Source of the DNA: Acidobacteriota bacterium
GTDB taxonomy: Bacteria > Acidobacteriota > Blastocatellia > Pyrinomonadales > Pyrinomonadaceae
Length of the DNA: 64,000 bases
Direction: 5' to 3'
Assembly: GCA_019639195.1 (NCBI GenBank)
Contig: JAHBSI010000001.1
Coordinates: 62,001 to 126,000, forward strand
Position numbers and translations under genes: made by a program. The notes below the pieces were generated by a model. The model was given only the letters and a program-made list of their open reading frames with translations. It was not told the origin of the DNA and made no database searches. Position 1 is the first letter of the stretch, and the number at the start of each line of letters is the position of its first letter. Below, piece after piece: positions 36,511 to 44,743 of the stretch.

Positions 36511-36592
36511 ACATCAACAAACCGCACGAAATGTATCAAAACGCACAAAATGCACAAAATGTATCAAACCGCACAAACCGCACATTTTGCGG
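36511..36592. repeat. Short A-rich direct repeats with a terminal palindrome
   Basis: Between the NifU-like and CNNM genes a 19-nt unit, ATGTATCAAAMCGCACAAA, occurs at 36531-36549 and 36559-36577. A truncated copy (ATGCACAAA) lies between them and a partial unit (AACCGCACGAA) before them. The block ends with the inverted repeat CCGCA-catt-TGCGG (36578-36592). Composition differs from the surroundings. It may be replication slippage or an array of regulator sites for the CNNM gene, whose start is 64 bases away. Confidence 0.6.
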
Positions 36593-36616
36593 AAGATTAT
36601 AGCATACGGCCTTGCT

Positions 36617-37198
36617 TCAGCCCTGCATTTTCGTGGTGTCGATCAATTCGTCGATCAGCATTCGGCAGGCGCCGCAGCCGCGGCCGGCACGCGTCGCTTC
36701 TGCAAGATCGCGAAATTCCCCAGCCTGCGTTCTCTGTATCGCGGCAAGCAGATCGTCTTCCGCAACGCCAAAACAGGTGCAGACAAGCGGCGAATCTCCG
36801 ACAAATTCCGAGGCTCTCGCCTTTCGCAAGTTAGCAAATGCCGCCTTCAAAGCCTCGATCGCAACGGTCGCGCACTGTCTCCGCTCGGGCGGAAATTCGC
36901 CAAGCTCATCCTCGATCCTCGCGGCAAGTTCCGCGTCCGAAAGCCCGTTCAGATCGGCAAGATCGCGGCCTTCAACACGGGATCCGAGAACCCCGCACGA
37001 AGCCGTCATAAAACCGCATCCATTCGTCGCAAACCCAATGCACTCAACAACTTGGCCATCCGCACCGAGCTCAATGCACGCTTCAGCAAAACATCCGCAG
37101 ACAAAGCTCGCCGCCCGCCCGCATATCGCATTTTCAGACACCGGTCCGGGCCGCGGCGAACGCAGTTTCTCGGCGATTTTTTCGGGATAGACGCTCAT
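36617..37198 (-). CDS. NifU/IscU-like Fe-S scaffold fused to a BFD [2Fe-2S] domain
   Basis: This 193-residue protein combines an IscU-like scaffold (residues ~1-130, with VCGCFAEACIEL and FATNGCGFMTASC) with a bacterioferritin-associated-ferredoxin-like domain (~138-193). The latter shows the typical cysteine pairs CTCF and GCGAC. The order matches the N-terminal two-thirds of nitrogenase NifU, without its C-terminal NFU domain. It probably builds or holds iron-sulfur clusters. The many cytochromes and Fe-S proteins encoded in the window need such clusters. It is divergent from the TlpA-like gene with a 62-nt gap. Confidence 0.83.
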   Translation of the reverse strand: MSVYPEKIAEKLRSPRPGPVSENAICGRAASFVCGCFAEACIELGADGQVVECIGFATNGCGFMTASCGVLGSRVEGRDLADLNGLSDAELAARIEDELGEFPPERRQCATVAIEALKAAFANLRKARASEFVGDSPLVCTCFGVAEDDLLAAIQRTQAGEFRDLAEATRAGRGCGACRMLIDELIDTTKMQG

Positions 37199-37224
37199 TC
37201 GCTGACTCTCGAAAGGTGTTGGCT

Positions 37225-37253
37225 TTTACAACTGCCCCAATTAACACTAACAT
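37225..37253 (+). promoter_or_regulatory. Predicted promoter of the TlpA-like gene
   Basis: TTTACA (37225-37230) and TAACAT (37248-37253) are separated by 17 bases, the same boxes and spacing as the mtgA promoter. Seven bases separate the -10 from the GTG at 37261, so transcription would start at the start codon. Confidence 0.5.
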
Positions 37254-37260
37254 TATAGTT

Positions 37261-37833
37261 GTGAGTAAGTTAGGGGCGTTATTTCTCTTCTTGATAGTCG
37301 CCGGCGGTATCGCGTGTCATACGGGCGCCGCACCTGTTTCGATATCGAACCGACCGTCATCGATAAACGACCGTCCAACAACGAACATAGTCGAGACTCC
37401 ATCAAAACCGATCGGCGAAATGACCTGGACGAACGACGCGGGCGAGGTCCAAACACTCGGCGACCTCAAGGGAAAGGCCGTCATTCTGGACTTCTGGGCG
37501 ACGAACTGTCCGCCTTGCCGCGAAGAGATCCCGCATCTGAATTCGCTGCTCACTCGTTACGGCGGTGACAAGCTCGCGATATACGGCCTGCACGTCGGCG
37601 ACGCGACCGACAAGGCCGAGATACCGAATTTTATTACGCAAACAAAGCTCGACTATCCGATCGGTTATCCCGAGAAAGCTCTTACGGGTTTTATCTTTGC
37701 CTCGACTGATGCAATACCGCAAACGCTCGTCATTGACCGGAACGGCCAGATCGTGAAAAAGGTCGTCGGCTTCAGCGACCGCATCAAACTCGACCTCGAT
37801 CTGGCGGTCGAGAGCGCCGTGAACGCAAACTGA
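37261..37833 (+). CDS. TlpA-like periplasmic thiol-disulfide oxidoreductase, lipoprotein
   Basis: This protein is a thioredoxin-fold reductase exported to the periplasm. GTG 37261 is preferred over GTG 37216: it gives a compact lipoprotein signal (MSKLGALFLFLIVAGGIAC) and agrees with the promoter position. The mature part has the active site WATNCPPCREEIPHLN, the cis-Pro in AIPQTLVIDRNG and a C-terminal helix. TlpA and ResA relatives reduce apocytochrome c cysteines or the CuA copper site, which suits the many c-type cytochromes and the CuA oxidase encoded at 46-60 kb. Direct evidence for that partner is lacking. GH15 follows 16 nt later. Confidence 0.85.
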   Translation: MSKLGALFLFLIVAGGIACHTGAAPVSISNRPSSINDRPTTNIVETPSKPIGEMTWTNDAGEVQTLGDLKGKAVILDFWATNCPPCREEIPHLNSLLTRYGGDKLAIYGLHVGDATDKAEIPNFITQTKLDYPIGYPEKALTGFIFASTDAIPQTLVIDRNGQIVKKVVGFSDRIKLDLDLAVESAVNAN

Positions 37834-37849
37834 ACCTCCCCAAATTTCT

Positions 37850-39829
37850 ATGCGTGATATTCCCGTCGGAAATGGACGTTTTCTCGTTAATTTTGACGAC
37901 AAGTATCAGCTGCGCGACATCTATTTTCCGCACGTCGGGGCCGAAAATCATAGCGAGGGATTTCCGTTCCGTTTCGGTGTCTGGGTGGACGGGCGTTTTT
38001 CCTGGATCTTTGACGATGATTGGGACCGCTCGATCGGCTATCTTCCTGAATCTGCGGTGACGGACGTCAAACTCGTGAACGCTCAACTTGGCCTCGAGTT
38101 TGAATGCCACGACATGGTCTGCAAAGACGGCAATATCTACGTCAAACATGTCTTTGTCCGCGACACGACAGGCAATGAACGCGAGGTTCGCGTCTTTTTC
38201 CACCACGATTTTCGCATCTACGAGAACAAGGTCGGCGACACCGCATTTTACGATCCAAAGAGCGGCGGCCTCATCCATTACCAAAAGCATCGCTATTTTT
38301 TGATCAACTCGGAACCGCATTTCGATCAGTTTGCGACCGGCCGCAAAGCTTTCCAGAATATGCAGGGCACTTGGCGCGATGCAGAAGATGGCGTCCTAAG
38401 CGGAAGCGCGATCTTTGAAGGTTCGGTCGATTCGACGATCGGCGTCCATTTCCGCGTCGGGCCCAACAGTTCGTGCGAAATGTATTACTGGATCGCTGCC
38501 GCGACATCCCACGACGAGGTCTCAAAGCTCAACTCGATCGTCGTCGACGAAAAGCCCGCATTGCGCTTCGGTCATCCGCCCGATCAATACGAACATCGAA
38601 CAAACGTCGATTTTTCCGCGGTCTCCGCCGACATCGTCTCGCTCTATGACCGCAGCCTGCACATCATCCGCACGCAGATCGATGCCGACGGCGCGATCCT
38701 CGCGGCCAATGACCACGACGTGACCGAACGCGCCACTGACCACTACAGCTATGTCTGGCCGCGGGATGGAGCTTTCGTCGCAGATACGCTCGTGCGTGCG
38801 GGATTTCATTCGATCGCCGCCAACTTCTTCAAATTCTGCTCGCGCATCATTCATCCCGAAGGCTATTTTCTGCAGAAATATAACCCGGACGGAACGGTCG
38901 GCTCGGGCTGGCACGCCTATTGGGACACGCGAAATCATCAGCCGATGGTTCCGATCCAGGAGGACGAGACCGCCCTCGTGCTTTGGGCGCTCTGGGAGTT
39001 TTATGAGATCACCGGCGATAAAGAGCTCATCTCCGAGCTCTACGAAGATCTGATCCTGCGTGCGGCGGATTTTATCGAGGGCTTTCGCAACGCGGAAACA
39101 GGCCTTCCGCTCCCGAGCTGGAATCTTTGGGAAGATCGTCGCGGCATTCACACTTTCACGTGCTCGACCGTGGTTGCCGGCCTTCGCGGTGCAGCGAATT
39201 TTGCCGAACTGTTCGAAGATGCGGACCGTGCCGACAAATATCGAAAGGCAGCTGACGCCGTTGTTGGCGGTATGCGGGAGCATCTTTACGACAACGACCT
39301 GAAGCGTTTTATGCGCGGCCGCCTCGTCGGCGACAATGACAACAGCCTTTATATCGACCCGACGATAGATGCGTCGCTTTACGGAATATTCTATTTCGGG
39401 TGCTTCTCGCCGGACGACCCGCTTGTCACGACGACGATGGAGGCAGTCCGCGATCAGCTGACAAATCCCGGCGAGATCGGCGGTGTCGCACGCTTTCAGA
39501 ACGACGGCTATATGCGGCAAAGCGACGAATTCCCGGGCAATTCGTGGATCATCTGCACACTTTGGCTCGCGGAATATTACCTTGCGATCGCAAAGGATGT
39601 GAACGGCCTCGAACCCGCACATTCGCTGCTCGAATGGGTCACGAGATACGCATTTCCATCAGGAGTTCTCGCCGAGCAGATCGATCCGCGAAATGGCGAC
39701 CCGCTGTCGGTGTCGCCGCTCACGTGGTCGCATTCGTCATTTGTCTCGACAGTGTTGAGCTACCTTAGGCGTTACGCCGAACTTACAAAAACTGACCAGG
39801 ACAGAGCAACCGGTGCTCCGCTGGGATAA
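37850..39829 (+). CDS. Glycoside hydrolase family 15 (glucoamylase-like)
   Basis: This 659-residue enzyme belongs to GH15, which releases glucose from alpha-glucans (glucoamylase) or trehalose. The N-terminal beta-sandwich domain spans residues ~1-270 and starts RDIPVGNGRFLVNFDDKY. The (alpha/alpha)6 catalytic barrel begins at DHYSYVWPRDGAFVADTLV near 300. The general acid Glu is in WNLWEDRRGIHTFT near 430, and the second catalytic acid is likely in the LLEWVTRYAFPSGVLAEQID region near 605. No signal peptide is present, so action on cytoplasmic glycogen is likely and fits with glgC. The pyruvate kinase frame overlaps its end. Confidence 0.9.
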   Translation: MRDIPVGNGRFLVNFDDKYQLRDIYFPHVGAENHSEGFPFRFGVWVDGRFSWIFDDDWDRSIGYLPESAVTDVKLVNAQLGLEFECHDMVCKDGNIYVKHVFVRDTTGNEREVRVFFHHDFRIYENKVGDTAFYDPKSGGLIHYQKHRYFLINSEPHFDQFATGRKAFQNMQGTWRDAEDGVLSGSAIFEGSVDSTIGVHFRVGPNSSCEMYYWIAAATSHDEVSKLNSIVVDEKPALRFGHPPDQYEHRTNVDFSAVSADIVSLYDRSLHIIRTQIDADGAILAANDHDVTERATDHYSYVWPRDGAFVADTLVRAGFHSIAANFFKFCSRIIHPEGYFLQKYNPDGTVGSGWHAYWDTRNHQPMVPIQEDETALVLWALWEFYEITGDKELISELYEDLILRAADFIEGFRNAETGLPLPSWNLWEDRRGIHTFTCSTVVAGLRGAANFAELFEDADRADKYRKAADAVVGGMREHLYDNDLKRFMRGRLVGDNDNSLYIDPTIDASLYGIFYFGCFSPDDPLVTTTMEAVRDQLTNPGEIGGVARFQNDGYMRQSDEFPGNSWIICTLWLAEYYLAIAKDVNGLEPAHSLLEWVTRYAFPSGVLAEQIDPRNGDPLSVSPLTWSHSSFVSTVLSYLRRYAELTKTDQDRATGAPLG

Positions 39830-39839
39830 AATACAAAGA

Positions 39840-41288
39840 GTGAGAAAAGCCAAGATACTTGCAACCCTCGGCCCTGCTTCTGAAAGCCGAGAGATCATCG
39901 AAACTATGATCGCCGGCGGCCTGAATGCCGTCCGCATCAATATGTCGCACGGCAATTATGACGAGCACGCAGCCCGCATAAGGACCGCACGCGAGGTCGC
40001 CGCGTCTTTAGGAGTCCCGATCTCGATCCTCGCCGACCTTTCCGGCCCGAAGATCCGCACGCGCTCGCTAAAGAACGCCGAACCGGTCGAACTCGTGGCC
40101 GGCAGCAGATTCGTTCTGACAACCCGCGATGTTGACGGCTCTAACGAAGAGGTCGCGACGAATTTCGCAGAACTTCCGAAGGTCGTCGAACCGGGTGCAC
40201 GGATCCTGATCGATGACGGCGCGATCGAGCTTGAGGTTGCGTCAAAGACCGAGACCGACGTTATTACGACCGTAGTTGTCGGCGGGACGCTCCGCGAACG
40301 CAAAGGCATCAACCTGCCTAATACGCCGCTTCCGATCCCTTCGATGACCAAGAAGGATCACAGCGATCTCGAATGGGCGATGTCGCAGAATGTGGATTAC
40401 ATTGCCCTTTCGTTCGTGCGAACCGCCGAAGACTGCATTCGTGCAAAGGAACGGATAAAGGCCCTCAACAAGAGGTCGATCGGACGGCCGCTGCTCGTTG
40501 CAAAGATCGAAAAGGCGGAGGCGATCGATAATCTGCTCGAGATCATCAACGCGACCGATGCCGTTATGGTCGCCCGCGGGGACCTCGGCGTCGAAACGAG
40601 CGTCGAACTTGTGCCCGTTTACCAAAAACGCATCATCGAACTCGCTGTCGCACACGACAAGCTAGTTATTACAGCGACACAAATGCTCCAATCGATGATC
40701 GAGAATCCATTCCCGACGCGTGCTGAGGCCTCGGACGTGGCAAACGCCGTCTGGGACGGCACTGACGCCGTAATGCTTTCTGCTGAAACGGCGACCGGTG
40801 AACATCCCGTCGAGGCAGTAAAGATGATGGCGAAGATCATTGATTCCGCCGAGACGATCAAACCCGAACAGCTCAAGAAACCCGTCAAATTCTCACAACC
40901 GCCGAGCGGCCGGACGAGCCAGGCCTTGTGCAAAGCTGCCGCCTACGCCGCAAAGGAGATCCAGACCGAAAAGGTCGCCGTATTTACGGAATCAGGTCTG
41001 ATGGCACGCCGGCTTTCGTCCGTGCGTTCCGGCCTGCAGACCTTTGCCCTAACAACGTCAAAAGACGCGTACAGCCAGCTCGCCCTTGTCTGGGGCGTAA
41101 GGCCATTTGTCCACGAAGGGGCCGATTCGACCGGCAAGATGCTCAAGGATGGAGAAATGACACTGATCGACGCGAATGTCGTCACCAACGGCGAGACGCT
41201 GATAATGATGGCCGGCCGCCTCTCGGGCCTCGGCCTTTCAAGCTCGGTCATCGTCTGGACGATCGGCGAGGATATGGCCCGCCGCTGA
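39840..41288 (+). CDS. pyk: Pyruvate kinase
   Basis: Pyruvate kinase converts phosphoenolpyruvate and ADP to pyruvate and ATP. GTG 39840 gives the classic N-terminus MRKAKILATLGPAS and 482 residues, and avoids the longer 17-nt overlap with the GH15 gene seen for GTG 39813. The substrate and metal motifs are present: MSHGNYDEHAARI, KIEKAEAIDNLLEII with the catalytic Lys, and MVARGDLGVE. The ATQMLQSMIENPFPTRAEASDVANAV segment and an allosteric C-terminal domain complete it. It is transcribed with GH15 from the direction of the TlpA gene and ends 3 nt from the convergent VIT gene. Confidence 0.95.
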   Translation: MRKAKILATLGPASESREIIETMIAGGLNAVRINMSHGNYDEHAARIRTAREVAASLGVPISILADLSGPKIRTRSLKNAEPVELVAGSRFVLTTRDVDGSNEEVATNFAELPKVVEPGARILIDDGAIELEVASKTETDVITTVVVGGTLRERKGINLPNTPLPIPSMTKKDHSDLEWAMSQNVDYIALSFVRTAEDCIRAKERIKALNKRSIGRPLLVAKIEKAEAIDNLLEIINATDAVMVARGDLGVETSVELVPVYQKRIIELAVAHDKLVITATQMLQSMIENPFPTRAEASDVANAVWDGTDAVMLSAETATGEHPVEAVKMMAKIIDSAETIKPEQLKKPVKFSQPPSGRTSQALCKAAAYAAKEIQTEKVAVFTESGLMARRLSSVRSGLQTFALTTSKDAYSQLALVWGVRPFVHEGADSTGKMLKDGEMTLIDANVVTNGETLIMMAGRLSGLGLSSSVIVWTIGEDMARR

Positions 41289-41291
41289 GTT

Positions 41292-41993
41292 TTATACGGC
41301 CGTACCGAATAGACGGCCGACAAGCGCGGTCACTGCCATTGCAAGAGAGCCCCAGATCAGCACGCGTATCGCGCCGCGGACAATGTTTGCGCCGCCGGCT
41401 TTGGCCGCGATCGCTCCCAGGAGCATCAGGAAAACAAGCGAACTCGCAGCAACGATCGGGATATGAGGTTCGGCCGTGATCCACACGGCCGTGAGCGGTA
41501 AGATCGCCCCGATCGCAAAACTTGCCGCCGAAAAGGCGGCAGCCTGAAGCGGATTTGCTGCAGATCTGGCAGAGATCCCGAGCTCGTCGCGTGCATGGGC
41601 GCCCAACGCGTCGTACTCTGTGAGTTTTTGCGCGACCGTGCGTGCAAGGTCCGGATCGAGGCCTCGGTCCTCGTAGATCGTTGCCAACTCCCGCAGTTCG
41701 AGATCCGGAACCGTTGACAGGAACTGCCGTTCGGCCTCGAGATCAGCCGTATCAGTATCGGCTTGTGAATGCACCGAAACGTACTCACCGGCCGCCATCG
41801 ATAATGCTCCCGCAATAAGCCCGGCAATACCGGCGATCAAGATCGCTTCACGTGTTCCATCGGCAGAGGCGACGCCAATTATAAGGCTCGAGGTCGAAAC
41901 AATGCCGTCGTTGGCTCCTAGAACGGCAGCCCTAAGCCCTCCAACCTGATGGCCGTGATGGGCAAGGCGATGCTCAAGAAGGTCTCTGTCCAT
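41292..41993 (-). CDS. VIT/CCC1-type Fe2+/Mn2+ transporter
   Basis: This 233-residue integral membrane protein belongs to the VIT1/CCC1 family, which moves ferrous iron or manganese out of the cytosol. ATG 41993 (MDRDLLEHRLAHHGHQV) is preferred over the longer frame, which would overlap the radical SAM gene. Family motifs are LRAAVLGANDGIVSTSSLIIGVA, AGALSMAAGEYVSVHSQAD, and the acidic metal-binding region DLEAERQFLSTVPDLELREL. Five helices can be recognised. It follows the radical SAM gene by 28 nt. Confidence 0.87.
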   Translation of the reverse strand: MDRDLLEHRLAHHGHQVGGLRAAVLGANDGIVSTSSLIIGVASADGTREAILIAGIAGLIAGALSMAAGEYVSVHSQADTDTADLEAERQFLSTVPDLELRELATIYEDRGLDPDLARTVAQKLTEYDALGAHARDELGISARSAANPLQAAAFSAASFAIGAILPLTAVWITAEPHIPIVAASSLVFLMLLGAIAAKAGGANIVRGAIRVLIWGSLAMAVTALVGRLFGTAV

Positions 41994-42021
41994 TGGGTCA
42001 GCTAGTGAGTTTTGGAAATGT

Positions 42022-43044
42022 TTAGTCAGAACCAAGAACACGCGCTATGGTCTCGGCCTTAAGTTTTGAATATCGCTCATTGTATTCCGCAGGGGACATC
42101 TGCGGGTTTCGCCAGGCGTCGAGATGCCCGACTTGATGAACGCATTGGATGGTGCAGTTCGGCGCGCACCATTTTTCGGTGTGATATTCACGGTGCATAT
42201 CTGCCGCGGTGTATTCGAGCAGCGGAATGCCGGGGGTTCCCCGCTGCTGCGAGCACCAGCTCACGATCCCGCCTTCGTCAATGTAGAGATATCTGGCACC
42301 GGCACGGCAACGCCATTCATAGCTGCCGCCGTCAACAAGGGCATCCTGGAACCAGTTCCAACGGGCGTAGGATCGCGTTCCCTTTGACTTGATCTCCTTG
42401 TAAACCTCTTTCTCTCGCGGCGTCAACCCTTTCAACAGCCCGTCGCCATCGTGAATTACGCCGACCGTCGATGAGAACCCGAGTTCGCGTGCGCGACTCG
42501 CGATCTGCAAGGCTTCCTCGGGATTTGCAACGCCGCCGCCAACGACCGAATTGATGTTGACCTTGAACTTCGCGTACTTGCTCAGGTTAACAAGCTTGGC
42601 GTCGAGCACCTTGAGGCTCTTTTTCGAAACGTCGTCAGGTGTTACGTTATCGATCGATATCTGCAAATAATCGAGGCCCGCTTCGTTGAGCTTTTTGATC
42701 TTCTCGGGCTGGAAGTAGTAGCCGTTCGAGATGAGGCCCGCGATCATCCCGTGTTTGCGGATGCGAGCGATGATCTCATATATCTCAGGGTGCATCATCG
42801 GTTCGCCGCCGGAGATCGTGATGACCGACGTGCCGAACTCCGCGAGTTTGTCGATGCGTTCGAGCATTATGTCGATCCCGACGGGATCACTCGTTTTATC
42901 GTATTCGTTGCAGTATGTGCAGGCGAGATTGCACCGCCGCATCGGCACGATGTGCACGAGAACGGGATGCTTTGTGGACACAAATGCCCTAACGGTGTGC
43001 TTTACACCGCGTAGGAACCTGCTCATTGCACTTGCTTTTGGCAT
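42022..43044 (-). CDS. Radical SAM protein with C-terminal SPASM-like cysteines
   Basis: This is a 340-residue radical SAM enzyme. ATG 43044 is preferred over TTG 43047. The cluster-binding CxxxCxxC is CNLACTYC near residue 40, the SAM-binding segment [18 protein letters not shown] follows, and a C-terminal domain carries additional cysteines ([33 protein letters not shown]) that could hold a second Fe-S cluster of the SPASM or twitch type. The class includes enzymes that modify peptides, hopanoids and cofactors. No precursor peptide or partner enzyme is beside it except the VIT gene, and the substrate is unknown. HpnH is similar but lacks this cysteine-rich end. Confidence 0.82.
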   Translation of the reverse strand: MPKASAMSRFLRGVKHTVRAFVSTKHPVLVHIVPMRRCNLACTYCNEYDKTSDPVGIDIMLERIDKLAEFGTSVITISGGEPMMHPEIYEIIARIRKHGMIAGLISNGYYFQPEKIKKLNEAGLDYLQISIDNVTPDDVSKKSLKVLDAKLVNLSKYAKFKVNINSVVGGGVANPEEALQIASRARELGFSSTVGVIHDGDGLLKGLTPREKEVYKEIKSKGTRSYARWNWFQDALVDGGSYEWRCRAGARYLYIDEGGIVSWCSQQRGTPGIPLLEYTAADMHREYHTEKWCAPNCTIQCVHQVGHLDAWRNPQMSPAEYNERYSKLKAETIARVLGSD

Positions 43045-43108
43045 CAAAAAAAACCTCGGCCGAACCTTTGATTATAGATTTTGGCGAAATCGACTTCAAA
43101 TCAACAGT

Positions 43109-43145
43109 CAAAAAGCCCCGGAGCTGTTTTTTCGACTCCGAGGCT
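43109..43145 (-). terminator. Intrinsic terminator after the LolA-like gene
   Basis: On the minus strand AGCCTCGGAG and CTCCGGGGCT form a 10-bp stem with one mismatch and a loop containing AAAAAA. A TTTTT run follows immediately. Confidence 0.78.
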
Positions 43146-43174
43146 GCTTATTAAACCCGCGATCTGAGCCTTTC

Positions 43175-43870
43175 CTAGCCTTCTATGACCTTTGCACCCT
43201 TTGTGTCGAGCTTAAAGACGTCGGCCTTGATGGTCACGTTCTTTTGGATATTCGTCAGCAGAATGACGCTCGTGTCGTTATTCATCTCGGTCACACGTGC
43301 CTGCCTCGGCATTCCATCCTTATCGACCCAAAGATCAGCCGATTTATAGCTCATCTTGCCTTTCGGCGTCATAAACAAATGCCAGGTCGCGATGCCGCCC
43401 GGAATGTTTTCCTGGCCGATATACTTGATATCGTAGTTCTCCATCAGTTCACGCCTCGACATGCTCAAAAAGGCAAGTGCATTTCCGGCCTTTCCGGAAG
43501 ACTTTGCCGAATCGGTCGAACCCTGAATGACCTGTTTGAGATCCGGGCGATAAAGCTGATAACGCTTATCGATCGCGACCATGTTTTCGCTCGGCTTCTC
43601 CAAGTCGAGACGGATGTACATAGCGTGCTTTTTCGATTTGGGCAGGAAATTTATCGAACCTGTCCTTGTGTCCGTAACACCAAGATTGGCGTCCGTCTTA
43701 TCCATCTTCACGTTCGCCACTAGCGACGTGAGCGACTTGTAGTTCCCGTCCATCCGATCGAGGATCTCCTGCTTAATTCCTTGTGCGTTGGCAAACCCTG
43801 AGATCGAAAGAACGATTCCGAACGCAAATACAGTAAAGATCAACCTTTGTCCTAAAATTGAAACCTTCAT
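43175..43870 (-). CDS. LolA-like periplasmic lipoprotein carrier
   Basis: This 231-residue protein has a signal peptide ending SGFANA before QGIKQ and a mature domain of the LolA/LolB fold, which carries lipoproteins through the periplasm in a hydrophobic half-barrel. Segments such as KSLTSLVANVKMDKTD and WHLFMTPKGKMSYKSADLWVDKDGMPRQARV give the beta-rich pattern. Classical LolA is about 180 mature residues, so this one is slightly larger. It is the last gene of the Lol-like unit, followed by a strong terminator. Confidence 0.75.
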   Translation of the reverse strand: MKVSILGQRLIFTVFAFGIVLSISGFANAQGIKQEILDRMDGNYKSLTSLVANVKMDKTDANLGVTDTRTGSINFLPKSKKHAMYIRLDLEKPSENMVAIDKRYQLYRPDLKQVIQGSTDSAKSSGKAGNALAFLSMSRRELMENYDIKYIGQENIPGGIATWHLFMTPKGKMSYKSADLWVDKDGMPRQARVTEMNNDTSVILLTNIQKNVTIKADVFKLDTKGAKVIEG

Positions 43871-43903
43871 AAAAGCTTGTTCTATTCTTGGCGGGAGAAT
43901 CCA

Positions 43904-44065
43904 TTATGCCGGAGCTTGGACGTTCGCCTGCGGCGTATCGGTTGCACGCTTATTTGGCGAATACCATTCCTGCGGCGTAAAAAAGATGAATGCGATGATC
44001 AGCAGACAAAGTACGTCATACTGCCACGTCATACGCGAAAAATCCCAAAGGATCCACCTTTTCAT
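43904..44065 (-). CDS. Small one-helix membrane protein (53 aa)
   Basis: This 53-residue ORF lies between the LolD-like and LolA-like genes: ATG at 44065-44063, TAA at 43906-43904. The N-terminus is basic and aromatic (MKRWILWDFSRMTWQYD), followed by one hydrophobic helix (VLCLLIIAFIFFT), a motif PQEWYSP and a Pro/Ala-rich tail (TPQANVQAPA). It begins six bases after the ABC ATPase stop and ends 33 bases before the LolA-like start, so it is clearly inside the operon. Expected topology is a cytoplasmic N-terminus with the tail in the periplasm. I recognise no family. Confidence 0.7.
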   Translation of the reverse strand: MKRWILWDFSRMTWQYDVLCLLIIAFIFFTPQEWYSPNKRATDTPQANVQAPA

Positions 44066-44071
44066 ACTCTT

Positions 44072-44743
44072 CTAGCCTACCACGAGCCCGTCACGCATAC
44101 GAATCGTTCGCGAACACACTGCGGCTGCTTCCGGATTATGGGTGATCATCACGATCGTTTGCCCGAGTTTCTGATTAAGGTCGCGAAACATACTCAAAAC
44201 GACCTCAGAATTCTCAGTATCGAGGTTGCCGGTCGGTTCGTCGGCAAGGATTATCGCAGGATTGTTGACGACCGCACGAGCAAGAGCGACGCGCTGCTGC
44301 TCACCGCCCGAAAGCTCAAGCGGTTTATGATGCATCTTCTCTTCAAGCTTTAGAAGAGCCAGAACTTCGCGGCGTCTTTCCGCACTTTCGCCGTTGCCGG
44401 AATGGATCTTCTCGGCAAGTTTCAAATTCCCGTCAGCGGTCAGCGTCGGGAAAAGGTTGAATCGCTGGAAAACAAAGCCGATCTTTCGGCGTCGAATATC
44501 GGTGCGCTCTGCATCGCTAACCTTCGCCAGATCTTCACCATCAATGATGATGTTCCCACTCGATGGGCTGAGCAGGCCGCCGAGGAGGTGCAGCAATGTA
44601 GATTTTCCGCAGCCGCTCGGCCCCATGATCGCGACGAACTCACCGCGCTCAATATCGATCGACACGCCGCGAAGTGCAAGCACATCGACCTTGCCGACGT
44701 TGTAGGCCTTTGTCAGGTCCTTTGTTGAAACAATGGGAGGCAT
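44072..44743 (-). CDS. ABC transporter ATP-binding protein, LolD/MacB type
   Basis: This 223-residue ATPase belongs to the LolD/MacB/FtsE group, which drives extraction of lipoproteins or other amphipathic substrates from the inner membrane. Walker A is [17 protein letters not shown] near residue 40, the signature is [18 protein letters not shown] near 143 and Walker B is [14 protein letters not shown] near 165. Its start lies directly after the stop of the upstream lipoprotein gene. No LolC- or LolE-like permease is encoded beside it, so its membrane partner must be elsewhere or be atypical. Confidence 0.87.
   Translation of the reverse strand: MPPIVSTKDLTKAYNVGKVDVLALRGVSIDIERGEFVAIMGPSGCGKSTLLHLLGGLLSPSSGNIIIDGEDLAKVSDAERTDIRRRKIGFVFQRFNLFPTLTADGNLKLAEKIHSGNGESAERRREVLALLKLEEKMHHKPLELSGGEQQRVALARAVVNNPAIILADEPTGNLDTENSEVVLSMFRDLNQKLGQTIVMITHNPEAAAVCSRTIRMRDGLVVG

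Noticed and set aside
38522-39622. Minus-strand ORF of 366 codons antisense to the GH15 gene
   Set aside because: The GH15 frame is conserved throughout; the antisense frame shows no family and the composition of a shadow.
42022-43044. Hopanoid biosynthesis radical SAM protein HpnH
   Set aside because: The cluster motif is shared, but the cysteine-rich C-terminal domain differs and no other hopanoid genes are nearby.
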